Positions 6,134 to 9,686 of a stretch of 9,686 nucleotides of DNA are shown in pieces (positions within the stretch are counted from its first letter, which is position 1; each line of letters opens with the position of its first letter). This stretch comes from Alphaproteobacteria bacterium HGW-Alphaproteobacteria-13. Its GTDB lineage: Bacteria; Pseudomonadota; Alphaproteobacteria; Sphingomonadales; Sphingomonadaceae. The notes under the pieces are model-generated. The model saw nothing but the letters and a program-made list of their open reading frames with translations. It was not told the origin of the DNA and did no database searches. The stretch is from the NCBI GenBank assembly GCA_002842935.1, contig PHEM01000095.1, positions 1 to 9,686 on the forward strand, in the 5' to 3' direction. A program made the translations under genes and the position numbers.

Positions 6134-6694
6134 TTAGCTCGCCTTTTTGTCCCCGTCTACAGGGTGGAAGGTATAGCTGAGGGTGATTTCCTGCACGTCG
6201 CGCGCATCCGGGTCGTCCATGATCTTGGGATCGACGAAGAACAGCACCGGCATCCGCATCTGCTGCCCCGGCTCCAGACGCTGTTCCGTGAAGCAGAAGC
6301 ACTGGATCTTGGTGAAATATTTGCCGGCCTGATCGGGCGTCACGTTGAAGCTCGCGGTGCCGACGACGGGGTGCGCCGACTGGTTCTCGGCAATGAAGAT
6401 CGCCATGTCGCGCGCGCCAATGCTGACCGTGTCGCGCGGATGCTCGGGATAGAATTTCCACGGCAGCTTGGGCGAGACATTGGCGTCGAAGCGCACCGAG
6501 ATGGTGCGGCTGAGCACTTCGGGCTGCGCGGCGGCGGCGACGGGATCATAGCGCTGCGTCGTGCCGCCAAAGCCCGTCACGCGGCAGAAAAGGTCATAGA
6601 GCGGCACGGCGGCAAAGCCCAGGCCGACCATCGCCAGCGCCAGCAGGCTCGCCAGCCCCGCGGTCTTTGCATTGCGGGAAAGACCGGCCGTCAT
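6134..6694 (-). CDS. ctaG: Cytochrome c oxidase assembly protein CtaG (Cox11 type)
   Basis: Copper chaperone delivering copper to the CuB site of subunit I. It is anchored by one N-terminal helix (about 12-31), with its copper-binding domain on the periplasmic side. It has 186 residues, normal for Cox11. Visible signatures are VPLYDLFCRVTGFGGTTQ (30-47), where C37 is the conserved membrane-proximal cysteine, PWKFYP (78-83) and the copper ligand motif CFCF (132-135) in KIQCFCFTEQ. The C-terminal ITLSYTFHPV (170-179) is typical. Start is the ATG at 6692-6694, overlapping the CoxF-like stop by four bases (ATGA) with AGGTG a few bases upstream. Longer in-frame starts would run through the CoxF-like gene and are not used. 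Note that an unrelated integral membrane family also bears the name CtaG; this one is Cox11. Confidence 0.97.
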   Translation of the reverse strand: MTAGLSRNAKTAGLASLLALAMVGLGFAAVPLYDLFCRVTGFGGTTQRYDPVAAAAQPEVLSRTISVRFDANVSPKLPWKFYPEHPRDTVSIGARDMAIFIAENQSAHPVVGTASFNVTPDQAGKYFTKIQCFCFTEQRLEPGQQMRMPVLFFVDPKIMDDPDARDVQEITLSYTFHPVDGDKKAS

Positions 6695-6855
6695 TGGTTC
6701 ACCTGCATCTTCGCAATCGTGATGAGGAAGAACAGGATGGCGAGCGCGCCGAGCATCCACGCCATCATATTGGCGCGGCTGCGCTGGCGGCGGCGATATT
6801 CCGCCTCGTCGAAGGGTTCGGGTGTCAAAGGTTCAGGGGGCGGTTCGTCGGTCAT
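6691..6855 (-). CDS. CoxF-like small membrane protein of the oxidase operon
   Basis: A 54-residue protein with an acidic, Pro-rich N-terminus (MTDEPPPEPLTPEPFDEAEY), a basic patch RRRQRSRAN (21-29) and one hydrophobic helix (about 31-48) ending TIAKMQVNQ. The form, a basic RxR/SR patch then one helix closing with a TIAK-like motif, and its place between ctaB and ctaG match the small CoxF-type peptides of alphaproteobacterial oxidase operons. The match is by pattern, not by alignment. The basic patch before the helix predicts a cytoplasmic N-terminus. It overlaps ctaB upstream and ctaG downstream by four bases each (ATGA at both junctions), so its translation is tied to both. It may be an oxidase accessory or assembly peptide; a biochemical role is not shown by the sequence. 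Confidence 0.82.
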   Translation of the reverse strand: MTDEPPPEPLTPEPFDEAEYRRRQRSRANMMAWMLGALAILFFLITIAKMQVNQ

Positions 6856-7763
6856 AGCGGCCACATATGGTCGGCGACGACAGCGCCGAACAACAGGAAA
6901 AGATAGGCGATCGAAAAGGTGAACAGCCGCTTTTCGGGCAGCATCAAATCGCCTTCGCCCGCCCGGCGCGTGCCGACCTGGATCGACAGGAGGACGAACA
7001 GCGCCGACAGCAGGACGGCGGTCCAGCCGTAAAGCGCGCCCGTATAGCCGAGCGGCCACGGCGCGATCGCCGCCGCCGCCATGATCACCGCATAGAAGAG
7101 GATCTGGCGCCGCGTCGACCGCTCGCCCGCGACCACGGGCATCATCGGAATGCCCGCAGCGGCATAGTCGGAGCGCACGAACAGCGCGAGCGCCCAGAAA
7201 TGCGGCGGCGTCCACAGGAAGATCAGCAGGAACAGCAGCACGGGCAGCGGCGCGACACTGCCCGTCGCGGCGACCCAGCCGATCAGCGGCGGAAAGGCCC
7301 CCGCCGCGCCGCCGATGACGATATTCTGCGGCGTGCGCGGCTTCAGCCACATCGTATAGACGAAGACATAGAAAAGGATCGACGCCGTCAGCAGCAGCGC
7401 CGCCTGCCAGTTGGCGGCGACCAGCATCAGGAAGACCGAGAAGGCGGCCAGCCCGACGCCGAAATGCAGCGCCGTCTGCGGGTCGAGGCGCCCGGCGGGC
7501 AGCGGCCGCCCCGCGGTGCGCTTCATCTTCGCGTCAAGCCCCGCCTCATACCATTGGTTGAGCGCGCCCGACGCCCCCGCCCCCAGCGCGATGGCGAGGA
7601 TCGCGGAAAAGGCGAGGACGGGATGGACATGGCCCGGCGCCGCGAGCAGCCCGCACAGCGCCGTGAACACGACGAGCGACATGACACGCGGCTTGGTCAG
7701 CGCGAACAGATCGCGCCAATCCGCCGGAAGCGTCATTCCGTCCTGTGTCAGGCTCTGCGCCAA
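6852..7763 (-). CDS. ctaB: Protoheme IX farnesyltransferase (heme O synthase)
   Basis: Membrane prenyltransferase of the UbiA superfamily that adds a farnesyl group to heme b, giving heme O, the precursor of heme a for the oxidase. It has 303 residues with about nine hydrophobic helices. Signatures are LTKPRVMSLVVFTALCG (22-38), the Asp-containing first motif NQWYEAGLDAKMKRT (69-83) followed by GRPLP, YTMWLKPRTPQNIVIGGAAG (136-155), TPPHFWALAL (185-194) and DYAAAGIPMMPV (199-210). The chosen start is TTG (7761-7763) because GGAGG (7769-7773) lies five bases upstream. The in-frame ATG at 7734-7736 would remove nine residues and remains possible. The stop overlaps the CoxF-like start (ATGA). 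The 72-base gap to ctaD holds a GC-rich hairpin. Confidence 0.96.
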   Translation of the reverse strand: MAQSLTQDGMTLPADWRDLFALTKPRVMSLVVFTALCGLLAAPGHVHPVLAFSAILAIALGAGASGALNQWYEAGLDAKMKRTAGRPLPAGRLDPQTALHFGVGLAAFSVFLMLVAANWQAALLLTASILFYVFVYTMWLKPRTPQNIVIGGAAGAFPPLIGWVAATGSVAPLPVLLFLLIFLWTPPHFWALALFVRSDYAAAGIPMMPVVAGERSTRRQILFYAVIMAAAAIAPWPLGYTGALYGWTAVLLSALFVLLSIQVGTRRAGEGDLMLPEKRLFTFSIAYLFLLFGAVVADHMWPL

Positions 7764-7768
7764 TGCTT

Positions 7769-7773
7769 CCTCC
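7769..7773 (-). promoter_or_regulatory. Strong ribosome binding site before a TTG start (ctaB)
   Basis: GGAGG on the - strand, five bases before the TTG at 7761-7763, the strongest ribosome site I found in the window. It is the main reason for choosing the TTG over the ATG nine codons downstream. Confidence 0.6.
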
Positions 7774-7800
7774 GGTTCCGGACTCCGCCTGGGGGAGACA

Positions 7801-7828
7801 CGCCCCCCGCCATGTCCGGCAGGGGGCG
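7801..7828 (-). other. GC-rich hairpin between ctaD and ctaB
   Basis: The arms cgccccc (7801-7807) and gggggcg (7822-7828) pair perfectly, with a further 3-bp inner stem (7809-7811 with 7818-7820) past one mismatch. It starts eight bases after the ctaD stop. No T run follows on the - strand, so it is more likely an RNA stability or processing element that sets subunit I message apart from ctaB than a full terminator. Confidence 0.4.
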
Positions 7829-7835
7829 AAACCCG

Positions 7836-9500
7836 TCAGGCGATCCGCGGCAGTTCGTTGAACTGGTGGAACGGCGGCGGACTCGACAGCGTCCATTCGA
7901 GCGTCGTCGCGCCTTCGCCCCACGGATTGTCGGCCGCCTTCTTGCCCGCCACGAACGCATAGAGCACGTTCAGGAAGAAGAACGCCAGACCGACCGCCAT
8001 GATGACATAGCCGTAGGACGAAACCATGTGCCAGAAGGCATAGGCGTCCGGATAGTCGGGATAGCGGCGCGGCATGCCCTGCTGGCCCAGGAAGTGCTGG
8101 GGGAAGAACATCACGTTCACGCCGATGAAGAAGATCCAGAAATGGAGCTGGCCCAGGACTTCGCTGTACATCCGCCCCGACATCTTCGGGAACCAGTAAT
8201 AGAAGCCCGCGAAGAGCGAGAAGACCGCGCCCAGCGACAGCACATAGTGGAAGTGCGCGACGACATAATAGGTGTCGTGCAGGTTGGTGTCGACGCCGCC
8301 ATTGGCCAGCACGACGCCCGTGACGCCGCCCACGGTGAACATGAAGATGAAGCCCAGCGACCACACCATCGGCGTCTTGAAGGACATGGAACCGCCCCAC
8401 ATCGTCGCGATCCACGAGAAGATCTTGATGCCCGTCGGGACGGCGATGACCATCGTCGCGGCGGTGAAATACATCTTCAGGTTCACGCTCATGCCGACCG
8501 TGAACATGTGGTGTGCCCACACGATGAAGCCGACGACGCCGATCGCGACCATGGCATAGGCCATGCCGAGATAGCCGAACACCGGCTTCTTGCTGAAGGT
8601 CGAGATGATCTGGCTGACCATGCCGAAGCCCGGCAGGATCATGATATAGACTTCGGGGTGGCCGAAGAACCAGAAGAGGTGCTGATAGAGCACCGGATCG
8701 CCGCCCCCGGCCGCGTCATAGAAAGTGGTGCCGAAATTGCGGTCGGTCAGCAGCATGGTGATCGCCGCGGCGAGGACCGGCAGCGACAGCAGCAGCAGGA
8801 ACGCCGTGACGAGCACGCCCCACACGAACAGCGGCATCTTGTGCAGCGTCATGCCCGGCGCGCGCATGTTGAAGATGGTGGTGATGAAGTTGATCGCGCC
8901 GAGGATCGAGGCCGCGCCCGCAAGGTGGATGGCAAAGATCGCCATGTCGACGGCGGGACCCGCCGACCCGCTGGTCGACAGCGGCGCATAGACCGTCCAG
9001 CCCGTGCCCGCGCCCAGCCCGCTGCCGCCCGGAACGAACATCGATCCGACCAGCATGACGAAGGCGACGGTCGTCAGCCACAGCGAGACGTTGTTCATGC
9101 GCGGAAAGGCCATGTCGGGCGCGCCGATCATCAGCGGCACGAACCAGTTGCCGAACCCGCCCATCGTCGCGGGCATGACCACGAAGAACACCATGATCAG
9201 GCCGTGCGCCGTGATCATCACGTTCCAGAAATGCTTGCCCGCGACCTCGTCGCCCGCCCCGCCCAGGGCGCTGGCCCAGCCCGGCAGATACTGGATGCCG
9301 GGTTCGAGCAGTTCGAGGCGCATCATGCCCGACAGCGCGCCGCCGATAATACCGGCGACGATCGCGAAGATCAGGTACATCGTGCCGATGTCCTTGTGGT
9401 TCGTGGACATGAACCAGCGGACGAAAAAGCCTGGCGTGTCATGGTCGTCATGCGCGTGGTCATGGCCATGAGCGGGTGCAGTCACTGCGATATCGGTCAT
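7836..9500 (-). CDS. ctaD: Cytochrome c oxidase subunit I (aa3 type)
   Basis: Catalytic subunit of the heme-copper oxidase: it reduces O2 to water at the heme a3/CuB centre and pumps protons. It has 554 residues and twelve expected helices. Ligands are visible: H99 (TAHG) and H418 for heme a, H281, H330 and H331 for CuB, and H416 for heme a3 (HFH, 416-418). Y285 in HPEVY (281-285) is the residue cross-linked to the CuB histidine. Proton routes are intact: N118, D129 and N136 of the D channel, E283 in HPEVY, and K375 (FKTPM) of the K channel, making this an A1-family enzyme. Residues 11-20 are unusually rich in His and Asp. Start is the ATG at 9498-9500 with AAGGGG (9509-9514) eight bases upstream; longer frames read through coxB. 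It lies 17 bases after the coxB stop. Confidence 0.99.
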   Translation of the reverse strand: MTDIAVTAPAHGHDHAHDDHDTPGFFVRWFMSTNHKDIGTMYLIFAIVAGIIGGALSGMMRLELLEPGIQYLPGWASALGGAGDEVAGKHFWNVMITAHGLIMVFFVVMPATMGGFGNWFVPLMIGAPDMAFPRMNNVSLWLTTVAFVMLVGSMFVPGGSGLGAGTGWTVYAPLSTSGSAGPAVDMAIFAIHLAGAASILGAINFITTIFNMRAPGMTLHKMPLFVWGVLVTAFLLLLSLPVLAAAITMLLTDRNFGTTFYDAAGGGDPVLYQHLFWFFGHPEVYIMILPGFGMVSQIISTFSKKPVFGYLGMAYAMVAIGVVGFIVWAHHMFTVGMSVNLKMYFTAATMVIAVPTGIKIFSWIATMWGGSMSFKTPMVWSLGFIFMFTVGGVTGVVLANGGVDTNLHDTYYVVAHFHYVLSLGAVFSLFAGFYYWFPKMSGRMYSEVLGQLHFWIFFIGVNVMFFPQHFLGQQGMPRRYPDYPDAYAFWHMVSSYGYVIMAVGLAFFFLNVLYAFVAGKKAADNPWGEGATTLEWTLSSPPPFHQFNELPRIA

Positions 9501-9517
9501 CTGTCGGACCCCTTGAA

Positions 9518-9686
9518 TTAATTCGTTGCGGCCGGAGCGGCGACGGCGGGAGCCGCGGCGGCTTCGGGCGTGGCGGCGGCCGGCGTCGCGGTTGCGGGGG
9601 CGGCGGCGGGAGCGGCCTCTGCGGCCGCGGTCTCGCCGGCGGGGTTGCCGCCCTTCGAGCGCACCCACGCCTCCCACTTGTCGACC
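9518..9686 (-). CDS. coxB: Cytochrome c oxidase subunit II, C-terminal end only
   Basis: Partial gene: the window shows 55 final residues and the TAA stop (9518-9520). The visible start VDKWEAWVRSKGG fits the C-terminal helix of subunit II, after the CuA domain that accepts electrons from cytochrome c; the CuA ligands themselves lie outside the window. The last 42 residues are a low-complexity tail with 23 Ala and 7 Pro by my count, likely flexible and periplasmic. Identity rests on the WEAWVRSKGG helix, the position 17 bases before ctaD and the common gene order coxB-ctaD. A longer frame in another phase across the same DNA, continuous with ctaD, is a shadow. The operon promoter should be upstream of this gene. 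Confidence 0.85.
   Translation of the reverse strand, partial: VDKWEAWVRSKGGNPAGETAAAEAAPAAAPATATPAAATPEAAAAPAVAAPAATN

Noticed and set aside
6695..6760. Upstream starts for ctaG adding 22 residues
   Set aside because: The added residues read the CoxF-like gene in another frame, and the ATG at 6692-6694 has both an ATGA overlap and an AGGTG upstream.
6867..9521. 884-codon open frame on the + strand opposite ctaD and ctaB
   Set aside because: The product is Arg/His/Asp/Gln-rich and low in complexity with no domain, as expected when strong GC-rich codon bias removes stops from the antisense strand. The opposite strand carries complete CtaD and CtaB with all key residues.
9501..9677. N-terminal extension of ctaD to 613 residues
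   Set aside because: The extra residues are Arg-rich and read coxB out of frame. The ATG at 9498-9500 has a good ribosome site and gives a normal N-terminus.
1..9686. CRISPR array, tRNA, rRNA, insertion sequence or toxin-antitoxin pair
   Set aside because: No regularly spaced direct repeats, cloverleaf-like sequence, transposase or small toxin/antitoxin gene pair could be seen on either strand.

Overview
The window is high-GC DNA that reads as a sphingomonad-type alphaproteobacterium. This rests on the cytochrome c oxidase gene order, the protein motifs, and two short palindromic repeats of kinds I recall as common between genes in Sphingomonadales. The order call is moderately secure; no genus can be named from this alone. 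No tRNA, rRNA, CRISPR array, transposase or phage gene is visible.

Layout. At the left edge, on the + strand, is the C-terminal part of a GGDEF diguanylate cyclase (1-798), closed by a perfect 14-bp hairpin. Everything else is on the - strand and is best read from right to left: the C-terminal end of coxB/ctaC (oxidase subunit II, cut by the window edge), ctaD (subunit I), ctaB (heme O synthase), a 54-residue CoxF-like membrane peptide, ctaG (Cox11 copper chaperone), ctaE (subunit III), a DUF983 zinc-ribbon membrane protein, and a SURF1-family protein. An unrecognised lipoprotein-like gene of lower GC follows, then thrC (threonine synthase) and a class I SAM-dependent methyltransferase whose GTG start overlaps the thrC stop.

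How it fits together. Eight consecutive genes (coxB to SURF1) encode the three core subunits of an aa3-type, A1-family heme-copper oxidase and the factors that build it: heme O synthesis (CtaB), CuB insertion (CtaG/Cox11), heme a handling (SURF1), and two small membrane proteins. They are tightly packed, with ATGA overlaps on both sides of the CoxF-like gene. The promoter must lie upstream of coxB, outside the window. ThrC and the methyltransferase form a second, translationally coupled pair; as far as I recall, thrC near this operon is common in Alphaproteobacteria.

Most of the window is ordinary conserved respiratory and biosynthetic content. The parts that are not routine are the lipoprotein-like gene (3406-3993) with its AT-richer upstream region and a loose 21-bp inverted repeat around it, the uncharacterised DUF983 protein inside the oxidase operon, and lineage-looking features of the oxidase proteins: a His-rich CtaD N-terminus, an Ala/Pro-rich CoxB tail and a two-cysteine SURF1. 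I see no clearly new biological system here.
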